Source: Brachynemurus nebulosus (taxonomy: Eukaryota > Arthropoda > Insecta > Neuroptera > Myrmeleontidae). Taken from it: 64,000 nt of DNA. A program made the position numbers and the translations under genes. The DNA is taken from assembly GCA_035578155.1 (NCBI GenBank), contig JAPWDM010000011.1:21614375-21678374 (forward strand), written 5' to 3'. A model generated the notes under the pieces. That model was not told the DNA's origin, did not search any database, and saw only the letters and a list, made by a program, of their open reading frames with translations. Positions within the stretch are counted from its first letter, which is position 1, and every line of letters begins with the position of its first letter. This document shows positions 39,875 through 52,087 of this stretch, piece after piece.

Positions 39875-41316
39875 ATGTCCAAAATTCGACCGTTGTCACC
39901 AGAACTTGCCGAGGAAGCTTATCGACTATTTCAAGAAGACGATACTCGAATCAAAATGGTACTACTGAAAATTAAACAATGGCTATCACTACAAGTACAT
40001 ATAAAAGCTCGAATGGGTAAAACTTGTACAATGTACAGCTTGTTTGATTCTTTAATAGATACCTGTTTTGTTTTGTGTTGTATAATTTTTAGATAACCAG
40101 TGGCTTCTAGCATTTGCTCGTGGCTGTAAATATTCATTGGAACGTATAAAGGAAAAAATTGAAAATTACTATACCTTAAGAACGGAATATTCAGAGACAT
40201 TTAGGCTGGGTAAAGATCCCAGAGATCCGATAATGAATTATTTTGTTCATACTGGGTAACTACACCTATATATTACATTTTAATAAATTTTTACGTATAA
40301 ATTGTGCAGCCTAACGAAGCACACAAAGGATTTGAATCTAAAATAATTTTTTGTAAATAATAAGACATATTTTAGTTATCACAAATATTACGTTTATCTT
40401 TTCAATTGTGACAATTGTTTCCAGCTTAAAAGGCCATTTTCAAGCTTTTTTTTTGTGCGTAAAGTGTGATTTATGTATACAAAAAGCAACTGAAATACGC
40501 TTCAGCGCAACAAAAATGCGTGCGCCAAGATAGTATTTAGCCCATTATGAGTAATTATATTTTATTGTAGGTCACTTGTACACTACAGCTGTAAAGGGAA
40601 TCAAACCAGTCCCACAATTGCTATTGCACGGTGTGAATATGATACAACGAAATATAGTTTAGATGATGGATTGAAATATGCTAGTCTTGTAGCTGATCTA
40701 TCTTTATATGAGAATGATAATTTTGTTGTCAGTGGTGTAATTATAATACTTGACTTCGAAAAGGTTACTGTTTCGTATATGGCCCAAGTTAGCGTTGGTT
40801 TAATTAGAAAATTTATGCGTATGGGACAGCATGGTTATCCTTTTCGTATCAAAGGTATTCATCTGATAAATGTGCCGTTTGGCCTTGACACACTGCTTGA
40901 AATAGTTAAACTATTTGCAACTGAAAAGCTAAAAAAACGAGTACGATTACATTATCAATTTCTTTGAACATCTGCAAAACGTATTTTAGACGTTACTTTT
41001 GTGCTTTAGATTTTTGTTCATAGCAGTTTAGAGGACATGTATGCGTATGTTGCTAAAGACTGTCTTCCGAAAGAATATGGAGGAAATAACGGAAGCTTTG
41101 ATGAGCTGAAAGGTATTTAAATCATTTTTTTTAATATTTAGGTACCTATCTTTAGCAAATTTACGATACATCATTCATTATCTTTACTGTTTAGAAATGT
41201 GGATTGAAAAATTTGAAAAGTATCGTGATTGGCTAATTGAAGATGAACAGTACTATGTCGATGAAAGTCTTCGACCCGAAAAATCAAAAGACAAGAGTGT
41301 TTGTAATATAATGTAA
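39875..41316 (+). CDS. CRAL-TRIO (alpha-tocopherol-transfer-like) protein, copy C, five exons
   Basis: Exons 39875-40016, 40093-40255, 40571-40940, 41010-41112 and 41195-41316, all with GT-AG introns; 900 nt, 299 residues. Domain order matches copy A: N-terminal helical domain in exons 1-2, lipid-binding fold in exon 3 (GVIIILDFEKV, IKGIHLINVPFGL), then LPKEYGG and SLRPEK, ending SVCNIM. In exon 2 the usual DDQW is DNQW; this replaces one acid and is not a stop. By hand count exon 3 differs from copy A at 11 of 370 positions, consistent with the recent 15-kb duplication. Intron 1 resembles copies B and D more than A. A foldback element ends 115 bp before the ATG, as in copy A. The gene appears functional; ligand and expression are unknown. 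Confidence 0.93.
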
Positions 41317-41586
41317 CATAATAAAAGGTTGGGCGGGATTGAAAAGGTTTAGTTATGAAATTAATATAAATACAACATAAGAAATATTGTTTCACAACCT
41401 TGGTGAGTCATTTATTTATAACCTTTATTTATCCAAAAATAAATAAAATTACCAAATATGATAAAGTGTATTCATTGTTGTTAATTCTTTTCGTAATTTT
41501 TTTCGAATTTTTCCTTGAAAAAATTAGACTTATACAGCCTATACGTTAAGAACGGCGAGAGGCGAGACTAGGGGCGCTATCCGTCT

Positions 41587-41589
<3 letters not shown>

Positions 41590-41660
<71 letters not shown>
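41590..41660. repeat. (TA)n microsatellite in unit 2, left part
   Basis: TA array just left of the TAGAGATG MITE. Together with 42230-42280 it corresponds to the single array in unit 1. Confidence 0.95.
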
Positions 41661-41662
<2 letters not shown>

Positions 41663-42225
41663 TAGAGATGAAACGGATAGTAGTTTGGCCGAATACCGGA
41701 TACCGGATATTCGGCAAGCTTCAAGGCCGGATGGCCGGATATTCGGCAACCGAATATTCGGCCTATGACCGCTGTCTGATAGGACATAGGCTGGTGGAGA
41801 ATCAAACTATGAGGTCCTTGGAAAACGTGTATATTTCAGACGATTGTCTAGATGGCAAGTGAAGTGAGATACAATTCAAAATTAATGTATATATAGAGTC
41901 CCTATAATAAATAGAGTCGAGACATTTGTGTTGAACGCTGATTGGTTCCGGCATTTTCTGTCCACAGTTTCCGTAAAATACAATAGAAATAAATTAAATA
42001 TTAACAAAGATCATTTAGATGTTATATTTAAACTTAATTTTTTTAATTATAAATAAATCGTATTTGTAAACTATTGTTGTATGATTTATCTTGTGTTAAT
42101 GAGTTGAATTTCTTTTAATATTCGGTATTCGGCCGGATAGTGGGTTACTATTCGGTATTCTGCCGGATAGTAAAATTTGGCCGGATAGACCGGATACCGG
42201 ATAGTTACCGAATATCCGTTTCATC

Positions 42226-42229
<4 letters not shown>
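41663..42229. mobile_element. MITE, probably hAT type, inside a (TA)n array
   Basis: Terminal inverted repeats are TAGAGATGAAACGGATA at both ends. Subterminal sequence is a run of CCGGATA / TATTCGGC motifs. It sits within a TA array, so the target duplication cannot be read. The equivalent array in unit 1 (29336-29470) is not interrupted. TAGAGATG-type ends and subterminal repeats suggest hAT; this is inference. Confidence 0.75.

Positions 42230-42280
<51 letters not shown>
42230..42280. repeat. (TA)n microsatellite in unit 2, right part
   Basis: TA array just right of the TAGAGATG MITE, followed by the shared TTCTCGCTACC block. Confidence 0.95.
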
Positions 42281-42281
<1 letters not shown>

Positions 42282-43169
42282 TCGCTACCTTTTACAAACA
42301 TATCCAAAATTCAGCTTCCTAGGATGATTTGGAGGGAGTAGAAGTGGAAAAAAGTATTTTGGTTGGATCTTACACGCCCACAGCCCCCCCCAGAATTAAC
42401 GCAAAGGGTTGAAATTTGGTGTGTTGACAAAGCTCGTACCTAGGTTGTGCTTTTTGGAGGTTTTAATATCTTTTTTTATGTAGTTATTTTTTTTAAATTT
42501 CTTTTTTTAATAAATAAATTGTTTAATAATTAAAAATTTAATAATAAAAATTGTAAAAATTGTTTAATAATAAAAATTAATAAATTGTTTAATAGCTTAA
42601 TAAAAGAAATGAATATAAGAAATTCTTTTGTGTTAATTTGAGTTTTTTACTAATTTTTTCACTTTCCTGGATGTATCTTTTTTTATAATGGCCATAAAAT
42701 TTATAATTTTTAATTTTTTGACTGCCCACTTTAAAACAGTTTGAAAAATGTTACCAACTTGAAATAAAACTACTTGCCAATGCTTATGCATGAAAAAATA
42801 TCGTGCCGGAACTAACAATAAGTCCATTTTCTTTCGTTTATATAACTACCCAGATACATATTATTATATTTGATATAAAGTTGAATCGGTCCTCAATGTA
42901 CGCGAATATATCAATTCCATTTGGATTTGATTTACACGAATAAAAATCCTGTAAATTGAATTTGTCAATTATAAAAGGAAAAATACTAGAAATGAAGCTA
43001 CTAAAAATTTTAGAGAATTTTATAACAGAAATGATAACGAATAATTATGTTTAATTTATTATAATTGTGTATATTGTAAAAATACTGTACACTCAATAAA
43101 TTTATTATTATAATTATGATAACGAATATGTAGAAATTTACATAATTATTCCAAAAATATCGTTATTTT

Positions 43170-43830
43170 CGACATTGATAATTTTAGATAACGAAAAGTA
43201 GGTTTTGACAGTACCAATATGTTTGGAATACCCATAACTTGGTTTGCTTAAGCCTTCGAAAATTTCGTTATTTTTTTGCTACGACGCCCCATTTACGAGA
43301 TATTTATGATCAAAAGTTTACGTCTACGAAAATATACGATAATATTCTATTGGTAACTAAATCAGTGCGAATTAACAAAGCCTAAATTAACCAGTTATAA
43401 TCAGTCTATGATAAGTTACGCGGTATAGATAATTTTCGATATCGAAAAGTGAGTTTCGCAGTCCTAATATGTTTGGAATACCCACAACTTCCTTCGCTTA
43501 AGCCTTCAAAAATTTCGTTTTTCGCTACGACGCGACGCACCGTTTACGAGATATTTACGATCAAAAGTATACGATTACGAAAAGTAACGAAATGTATTTT
43601 TAAAATATTCTATTGTGGACCTAATCAGGGGGACTAATAGAACTAAAATTCAATAATTATAACCAATTTATGATAAATAGTTCGTTATCGATAATGTTCA
43701 ATAACGAAAAGTAGATTTTAACAGTCGGAATATGTTTGGAATACCCACAACTTGCAAATTAGACGGAACGTTTTTTTATTTTATATTTTCGTATTTTCAC
43801 ACTTGTAATAGAAAATGCCTATCTTTTGTG
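43170..43830. repeat. Tandem ~240-260-bp repeat, unit 2
   Basis: The same array as in unit 1: units start at about 43,177, 43,429 and 43,689. The third is longer here and keeps ATATGTTTGGAATACCCACA before diverging. Confidence 0.72.
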
Positions 43831-44242
43831 GTCTCGAACAACACGATTTCAAAGAACACGGAACCAATTAATCGTGTCCTTCGGGGGATTGCTGTATTGT
43901 ATCAAAAGCGCTAAATCCTTATATAATATAAGATTGATAAAAACTTTGGCTTTACCCTAGAATATTGGGGCACTTTATGGCTATCATAAAATCTTTGAAA
44001 AATTTTTAAAAACGAACAAAAAGGTCATTTATGATGGTTGATTGACATGTGTACTTATATATTATCATTATTATGTTCGTATATGTACCAGGTGTTACAA
44101 GCTGTTCATTCATTAAAAAAATAAAATATTTCTAGTCTTTATGTTTAGTCAATTTTTTAGTGATACGATTATAAGTAAGCATTGTAAACTATTGTAAGTA
44201 TTTTATTTAATTAAATATTTCAAGTACTTGATTTAATTAAAA

Positions 44243-45724
44243 TGTGTCGATGCATTTCAAATGCGCCTAAGTCCACTACCGACAATTTCATGTTTTTTCA
44301 TACTGTCTAATTTTCGATCTTAACAGGCCTATTTTCGAGTATATAAATTGAGCCTATGTTCACTCTATCTCATGAAAATGATGATTAAAAGATTGGATAT
44401 TTTTTCAAAGTCACCTAAGTCCTTTGTAGATTACAAATCAAACGTGCCTAAGTCCATTACAGCCAATCAAAATGGGCTTTTCACTTTTCATAGCCATTAT
44501 TCTTGTTCGTTAAAGTGCATGATTCAAACCAGGAGTCTTTGTTTTTGTTTAAATTATTGATAAATTAATACAAATTATGTCTTCTAATTTAGCAAAAAAA
44601 AAAAAGAATTTATCATGTAGTAATTCAAGAAAAAAGAAACAGTAGAATAAAAATAAGTTTTCTCAATTTAATTCACTTTTTTCTTAAATTAAGTATTGGC
44701 ACGTAATGGGAAGTACAATTATGTACCAGGACCGTATCGAGGTGTAATAATTTGAATATATACTGATTTAGTTTTAATAATATCTAATAAAAATCTGTGT
44801 TGTATGGGAGCGTAAGTAAATATCGCACCTATCCAACTTTTGTAAAAAAAAAAAAAAAAAAAATCTGAAGAAATTTTGGATTTTGTGTAATTGTTTTGAT
44901 ATTAAATTGAGTTGTTGTTTAGATATTTTTAAGAAAATTGTTGTTTTATTTCCAATTTAACTTCTATTTTTATATTGTTAAATTAAAACCAGAAGTGATT
45001 TTTTTTTGTACATTTAAGTTAAATAATTCCCAAAAACAAGTTTTTATTTCATTCTTATTTTATATAATTAGCGAACCATACGGTATTTAGAGTAATTTAT
45101 CTAGTTACTGTGGGGTTTAAAAATAAATCGTGTGGAATTGGCGACGCAAAGATTACGCGAGCGCTCCTGGTTTTTTAAATTAGAAGCTGTATCAAGTAAA
45201 ATTTTTTGTATACGTTTAATTGTTGATAGAAAAATGTACTATACAAATTATGCGCAGATTTTATATCGCCCATTAATCGTATACGTATATTATTACTTGA
45301 TGCTAGTTCTAATTTAACCACTAGAGGTGCGAGTGAGAATCTTTGCGTCACCAATAGTATTTTGTATTTTTATTTTCAGTAGGTATTATGTTGAGTTCAC
45401 CCCTGTAAGTAGATATTATACATGGCTAAGTCACCTTATTGCATATCATAATCGCCTAAGTTCATAACTCTTTTATTTCAATCGTACGTAAGTCCATATA
45501 GTATATATCAGACTTGCTTAAGTCCAAAATTTAAATGGTAATATTTCAAATTTTAACCGACATTTTATTATTTTTTCTTTTTTAGGATTGCCAAAATTAA
45601 CATATTAAATTTATTATACCCTGTACACATTTCTCAGAATTACAGACAATAAAAAATTGAAAATACACGATTTCTCAATTTTTGTTTACATGTGACTTAG
45701 TCATATTTGAAATGCATCGACACA
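44243..45724. mobile_element. Nested TIR element with repeated CCTAAGTCCA motif
   Basis: Both ends read TGTGTCGATGCATTTCAAAT. A motif of the form GCCTAAGTCCA occurs about eight times in total, three near the left end and the rest towards the right. No clear target duplication and no coding region. It lies inside the 5.1-kb element. Confidence 0.72.
45137..45355. mobile_element. 219-bp nested MITE
   Basis: Inverted ends ATTGGCGACGCAAAGATT and AATCTTTGCGTCACCAAT enclose a short non-coding stretch within the CCTAAGTCCA element. A target duplication is not clear (AATT/AATA at best). Confidence 0.6.
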
Positions 45725-45916
45725 AATATTAACCAATGTATTATTGACCAGAATACGTCTTATAAAACAGTTTGACAAAATAATGTAAAATGCGTCACGA
45801 AAGTAGGGAAGATTTTAACCCTATTACCTACTTATATAAATATTTTTTATTTTGTGCAATATTTCCTATTTACCATTACCTGTTAATAACAATTAAATTA
45901 CAATTAGTGATATTAT

Positions 45917-46316
45917 GGATATGAAATTTCGGATACGGATACGGATATTTAAAAACATTTTTTTTGGTTTCGGTTTCGGTTACGGATATGTAAAAACATC
46001 GGATAATGTTTCGGATACGGTTACGATTACAAACAATTGCTTTCAGTGAACATATTTTTTAGAAAAAAAGAGGAAAACTTTAACCCAAAATGTGAACGTC
46101 AGAAACGAATTAACGTCACTGGAACAAAAACTATCGAGAGAAATATATGCAGCAAAAACTTGCTTCGATTTAAACTCAGTTTTCCAACGGCATTTGTCTG
46201 TTATTATCCGGAACAAATCCGAAACTTTTATTTTCGGACACGGTTTCGGTTTCGGATGTATAATTATTTCGGATATCCGCTAGTTTCGGTTACTGTTATG
46301 GTTATTCATAACATCC
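45917..46316. mobile_element. Degenerate MITE built of GGATACGG / TTTCGG repeats
   Basis: About 400 bp of repeated GGATACGG and GGTTTCGG motifs, running into inverted motifs towards AACATCCCTACTTA. It resembles decayed hAT-type MITEs with CGGATA subterminal repeats. A 115-residue reading frame across it is a by-product of the repeats. Confidence 0.45.
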
Positions 46317-47085
46317 CTACTTACAATACCCATTTTACGCGAAATTTGTGCTACGTAGACACCATTTGTAAGTATAAAAGTTGAAGTTTCCACTTTTGGA
46401 GCAGTAATAAAATATTATCAATCCTTTTGTGATATGCAACAGTAGCTACTTAAAAATAATTTAAATACTAACTTAATGTATTAAATGACGGCATAACTTT
46501 TATACGAATAAATTTTAATTTTAGTTTAAAAAAAAATTAAATTATATGATGAAATTATATTGTAATTACAATTCAAATTATTTTACTGAATAAATAACTT
46601 GTTACACCTAGTACATTCTACTACAATCATAAAAGATAACAATTAGGTAAGCATATTTGTTAATATTGTAACAACTATTATATATTTCTCTAAATCTTTC
46701 CTTAAAATATACACACATCTTATTTTGAATTACCTACTTGAAATAGGTAGTTTAGAATACTTAATTATAATCATAAAATTAAAAAATTCGTCAAGTGCGT
46801 GTTTGACACACACTAAGTAATGTCCCTCACCATCAGTGGTCATAACTAAAACTTCTTAAAATATAACAGTCCGGACACATACGTTCACGATGTGACACAT
46901 ACGAACACGATCATTCTGAAATCAAAAAATGGGTTATACTTTAGGAATAAAATTTATTTATTAGGAAAAATATTTTATCCACCTTCACATCCCGTTATAA
47001 AAAATTCCTAGAAACAACTGATTGTACGGAACACTGTTAGCGCAAGTACAACTTGCACTTGACGACTTGTTTTTATTAAAGTTAA

Positions 47086-48063
47086 CCCTAGAACGACAAA
47101 CTGGGGTAGAAATCTACCCCAGGTAAACTTTAAACTACGTTTTTAAATTAGTCAGTAACATTATCGACTGAACACCTATACCATAATTTAGTTCAAGGTT
47201 CTAACAGTAGAGTGAGGTCGGGAAACCCTGCGGTTTCTTGTCTACTGTGACGAAGGGAAAACGTGAAGCTAGTATGGGGTTGATATGTACCCCAGTTTGT
47301 AGTTTACGTCAGTGTTTTGTTTAGGTAAGTTATTTTTATTTTTCTTGCTAAAATAATTTGGATTCACTTATAATGACCTTATTTTGGAACAAAACATTAG
47401 ATATAGCCAGCCCGATGCTGCTTGTGTCCTCGAGGAAGACCGCAAAACGCGAATATATTGCACGAAGTGCAAGCGACCGACCTGCGAGAATCATGGAAAT
47501 ATATATTGCAGCGATTGTAGTGCCTTTGAATAAGTTAAATTCTCCTTTTTTTTACATTTTGTATGAAAAAAAATGAAATATATTCTTAAAAACTAAAATT
47601 TCATGCATTTTTGTTTGATTTTTCCACATATCAAATTCCCAATTTTTTAATTTTCAAAATCCAAAATAAATCGACTTTTTTGGCAAAGTCTGTCACTTGT
47701 AGCAAAACATTTGAAAGCATGTCATTTGTATGCTTGAAGTCCGTTGTGTCTTCTTTAAAATACCGTCTGAAATTTGAAAATCGGTTCATTAGAAAAATAG
47801 TTATCAATTTTTGTTTATTAAATGACAATTTGAGCGTTTTTGAACACTTTTAGCTATTTAAATAGATTTTTCACCGACTAAGCTTTGATTAAATTGAATT
47901 TACTCTTCACCATTCTCTTCAGCATGAAAAAACGAACAAATTCGCGTTCTTATAAGTGAAATTGCTGCTGTCAGATCGATTTTACGACCAAAAATCCCGT
48001 GGGGTAAATATATACCCCAGTTTGTAGTTTAAGAGTAGAAAAAATAAGTTTGTCGTTCTAGGG
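47086..48063 (+). mobile_element. piggyBac deletion derivative (978 bp)
   Basis: A perfect 17-bp inverted repeat, CCCTAGAACGACAAACT, lies at both ends, each directly abutting TTAA (47082-47085 and 48064-48067). This is the piggyBac target signature. Inner copies of CCCCAGTTTGTAGTTTA follow the ends. The only coding remnant is the C-terminal cysteine-rich domain at 47414-47533. Confidence 0.9.
47414..47533 (+). pseudogene. piggyBac transposase C-terminal zinc-binding domain remnant
   Basis: The frame from 47414 to the TAA at 47531-47533 encodes RIYCTKCKRPTCENHG followed by YCSDC. This spacing of cysteines and histidine matches the C-terminal zinc-binding domain of piggyBac (DDE_Tnp_1_7) transposases. 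The rest of the transposase, including the catalytic aspartates, is missing. It sits inside the 978-bp TTAA-flanked element. Confidence 0.8.
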
Positions 48064-50452
48064 TTAATTATGTATATAATAAAAATTAGAAATAAATAAA
48101 GGTTTAAAAAATATTAACTACGATTTTTTTTATTAGAAACACAAAATTACAAAGACAACGTATTTATTATATCACAAAAGTTATTTCTAATGAGTTTATC
48201 GTAACTGGAAGATTTTCTTGATGTAGATTTTATGGTTCCAAGGTAGATAAATGAAACACAGGGAATATTTTTAAAAAAAATATATAATATTCTCTTGTAG
48301 GTTAAACACGAAAGCACATGTATTTTATTAATTTTGTTTTCTTTTGGTTTAAGTAATGATAATATTTTATTTATAGGTTTTCCTTTTGTTTTTATAATTT
48401 CAAATATATTGGTTGATTATTTTTTATATTATTTTATTTTTAAATATTTTTTTTTAATATCAATTTTTTGTTAATTTTCCAAAACAGTTTCTAACTTAAC
48501 TCATTATCAATCCGCCATTTCAAACTTTTTTTTTAGTCTCTCTCTCCTATCATCACTCCTTTTTCTGTTCGTCATTACTATTCACTACTTACTCGGGGTT
48601 TGCGTCCCCAATACCAGTTATGTACTTTGAACAATACCAGTTACTTTGAAATACTTATATACATCGCTAGATAGCAGTACTGTTACAAGTCTTAATCGTT
48701 TAATCGAACTATAGAGTTACAGGTACATGAAATACATACAATACACAAGCAATACCTTTGCGTTTATTCAATATGGATGTAAAACTCAATAATTATTCAT
48801 TCTACACAATCCAATCTTATTATGTACCGAACTTGCACGAAGTTGTTCGGTACATAAAAATTGATTAAACACAAAGAATATAAAGATTTGATTTTTTTAG
48901 TGAATGAATAACTTGTAACACCTGGTACCTATACGAGCAGAATGTGTTTAAGTACCCACGTAAATGTTAAACACAGAACCGTCATAAAAGACCCTTTCCT
49001 CGTTTTTCAAAAAGTTTCCTGCTGTTAAAAGGGACAATTTTCAAAAATTTTATGATAACCATAAAGTGCCCCAATATTTTAGAGTTATGCCAAAACTTTT
49101 TCTTCAGAAAAGTGAAAAGTTATAAATTTGTCATTTAAAACAGTGATTCCCAGCCTCCCGGTTTGATATTTATCTGAATTACTTGGCTAACCAAATGGTC
49201 TGAAAACGACATTTCATATTATAGGATCTAATGTGATTCCAATTAATGGTGAAAATGAATCCAGGATACAAGTATTCTATTTAAGATTAAATAATGGCCT
49301 TTGAGCATTTCTCTATTGCTTAAGAAAGTGTCGATATTTATCTGACTTATATGGCCGACCAAGTGGTTGGAGAACGACATTTCATAATACACGATCAAAC
49401 GATATTCCAACTAAAGAAGGAAATGATTCTAGAATGCAATAATTCTCTTTAAAATTAAAAAACTTTTTTTAAATATTTCTCTTAAAAAACTGCGATATTT
49501 ATCTCAGTTACACGATCGACAAAGTGGTCGGAAAACCGCTTTTTATGTTAAATTTAAATGTAATTAACGGATAATCGTCATATTTGGTCATATATGTGAT
49601 CGGTCCGCACAAAATTATCCGAGATTTTACAGGTCCGTGAGTAAAAAAAAGTTAAGAAACGTTCCTGTAAAAAATATCTCTTAGTATTTAAGATTAATAG
49701 TACCTGTAGGGTAAACGGTATAGTTATTGGACGTTGACAGTTATTGGACAAGAGACTCTCTTTTGGAGATTATAAGGCTTATAGTAAAGCATACTTTCTG
49801 ATTTTTTCAGCTAAACAGAACCCTCTAGTATCTATTTTCATAAAATGCATTATAAGTTAATTATAGTTTACAGAAACCTACGTCATTCACAGCGTGGTCT
49901 TAGGTACCTAGTTCGTTAAGAAAGTTTACTGCGTCCACTGAGTGACAAGGCTAGAATCATTTAATAATATCCTACTAAATTGTGAATCATCGTAATGGGT
50001 TGATCAAGGAGTGGATAAAGGCAGTGTACATGATACAGAACTTGTGGATTGTGGAAATACACCAGAAATTAATAAATGAAATTTTTGTCCAATAACTGTA
50101 TTTTTCTACACGCACACATATTTTTTTTCAGAGACTTACCAATATGTAATAAGAAAGTTTTATATGGTACATTAAAACAGACAGGTCTTATTTATTTATG
50201 AATTTTTTCGTTAAAAATAAAGTTACAACACGTATTTTGTCTGTACTTTCTTTTGAAACATTTTTTTAACTGTCCAATAACTATACCGTTTACCCTACTT
50301 ATTGTGGGTTTAATGTGTTTGCTCTATTTGCCTTTGGAACTACGATTCTGTGTTTGCGTAACAAAATACTTCTTTCTATTGAATTATGAATTTTTAATCT
50401 TCTTTCCTTGTGTAATGTCTTAATTTAACAGTCAATAGTCACAGACTTACTC

Positions 50453-51517
50453 CCGTAATTGCGGGTTACTTGAGCCCTGTGGTGTAGGAGCCCAAAACGG
50501 AAAAAGTATTATTTTCTGTTTTGTGCTTATATTAGTCAGTAGTAGAAGTAAGTTAGATGTTTAGCTAGTAGGTAACAACAGTAGGTTTATGGTGTTTAAG
50601 TTTAGGTAGTTCTGAAAATTGACACTAGAGGTGAGACACGTGTTGTGTACTCTCTGTTTGAAATTGATGTTTTGTTACGTTGCTAACTTTTGACTGTAAA
50701 AGTAATTGTGGTAGTCTACAAAGGAAGGTAAGTGTATTTTTATTACTTTGTTCATTAGTAAACTAAATTCAGATATGTTCATCTGCCAACCATTCCGTTA
50801 ATTTTTTAAATTAAGGTTTTGGTAAATCAGTAAAATAACCTTAAAATTAGGGTAACTTGAGCTCATTATAACTTTGGTATAAAATGGTGCAAGACTATAG
50901 CAGAAATTCCTAAAAGTCCTAAACCGTTGGACAAGTTCGTTAACCAGGCACGTCCGATGCCCAAAACATGTTATTTTTGGAAATTTTCATGAAAAAAATT
51001 AAATTTTTTCCAAAATTTCTCCTTATTCAAAAATTTTTACACTGTTGGAACGAGGAGAAAAAATCACACAAAAAAGGTCTTTAAACTATTATTCTATGTC
51101 AACTAGTTTCCGAGAAAAACTAATTTTTGTAAACGGAAATTCGCTACGTTATGGAGGATGCTGCGATAAGAGTATTGAATAAGTAAAGTTCCTTATATGT
51201 TTGTACAATGTTTTAATTAGTAACCAACATCCTACATGGTCTCAAACTGTTTTCAAATGAAAATCACCTGGAAATTTAGGTTTGGGCTCAAGTAATCCGA
51301 TCTTGAGGTTAACTTGAGCCCAAAATCTAAAAAGCTATAAAATTTATGAGCCATAAGAAAAAAAGATCCATATTATATAATATATAATAAACTAACCGTA
51401 CTCATATATAGATTAATATATTGAATTTCCTATTCCAGATAAGTATAACAGTTACGCTCAATTTTTGAAATTATCAGATGATTTGCAAATCTGGGCTCAA
51501 GTAACCCGCAAACACGG
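50453..51517. mobile_element. TA-target TIR element with GGGCTCAAGTAACC repeats (1065 bp)
   Basis: Ends CCGTAATTGCGGGTTACTTG and, reversed, CCGTGTTTGCGGGTTACTTG. The right flank is TA and the left is TC, one likely mutated. Unit 1 keeps the empty site ACTTACTATATTATG at about 33,228. The end motif recurs inside at about 50,855, 51,290 and 51,310. Non-coding. The architecture parallels the pogo-like element in intron 2. Confidence 0.8.
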
Positions 51518-52087
51518 TATATTATGTTAATTTCACAATTTCCTTCGTGGCAAATACGGAAAAAGATATAAATAGAATTGCGGCTTTATTTCGCAAACGG
51601 AACTTGAAAAAAATTTATTAAGTAATACGTAGCTAGATAAGTAGGTATATTTTTGGATACAGACAATATTATATTATTTTAGTTTTATTTTTTAGTTTAA
51701 TTGTCGAATATATTTTATAGAAAGTCTACATGTGTTTTTCGTATCATATTTTTTTTTAAATGTTTTAGTATCAAAATTAGGTAATTCCTCAAATTACCTA
51801 TTTTCTACATGGATATGATACCTTCAGGTGCCTTATAAATGTTGACGCAAATCATTTTACAAGCAGATCGTGAAGACGAATGCTATAGGTACTATAACAA
51901 AAATTTAATTATGTTGAGATAATTAACTACAACAATTTGAGATCTTTTGTCAATCTTCAGGTATATTGACCTTCTTGTATATCTTTACCACTAGTTTTTA
52001 ATCTACAAAAGATTTTGAAATAAAAATGAATTATTGTTCCTTAGCCCGAGAGCCCGTGAAATTTTGCATGATTGATCTGTACACTCA

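Larger units (their letters stand above)
43948..49091. mobile_element. 5.1-kb DNA element with long (~190-bp) terminal inverted repeats
   Basis: The left end starts GGCTTTACCCTAGAATATTG and the right end, reversed, GGCATAACTCTAAAATATTG. Similarity runs on through GGGGCACTTTATGG to a TACCAGGTGTTACAAG motif near 44,090 and 48,920. AAAACTTT occurs directly on both sides (43940-43947, 49092-49099). Unit 1 has the uninterrupted site at about 30,889. The superfamily is not clear; an 8-bp duplication with GG-starting ends fits P, Merlin or Mutator types. No intact transposase. Several other elements are nested inside. Confidence 0.8.

Noticed and set aside
46037..46384. 115-codon forward frame
   Set aside because: It lies over GGTTTCGG/GGATACGG repeats of a decayed MITE and shows no family motif.
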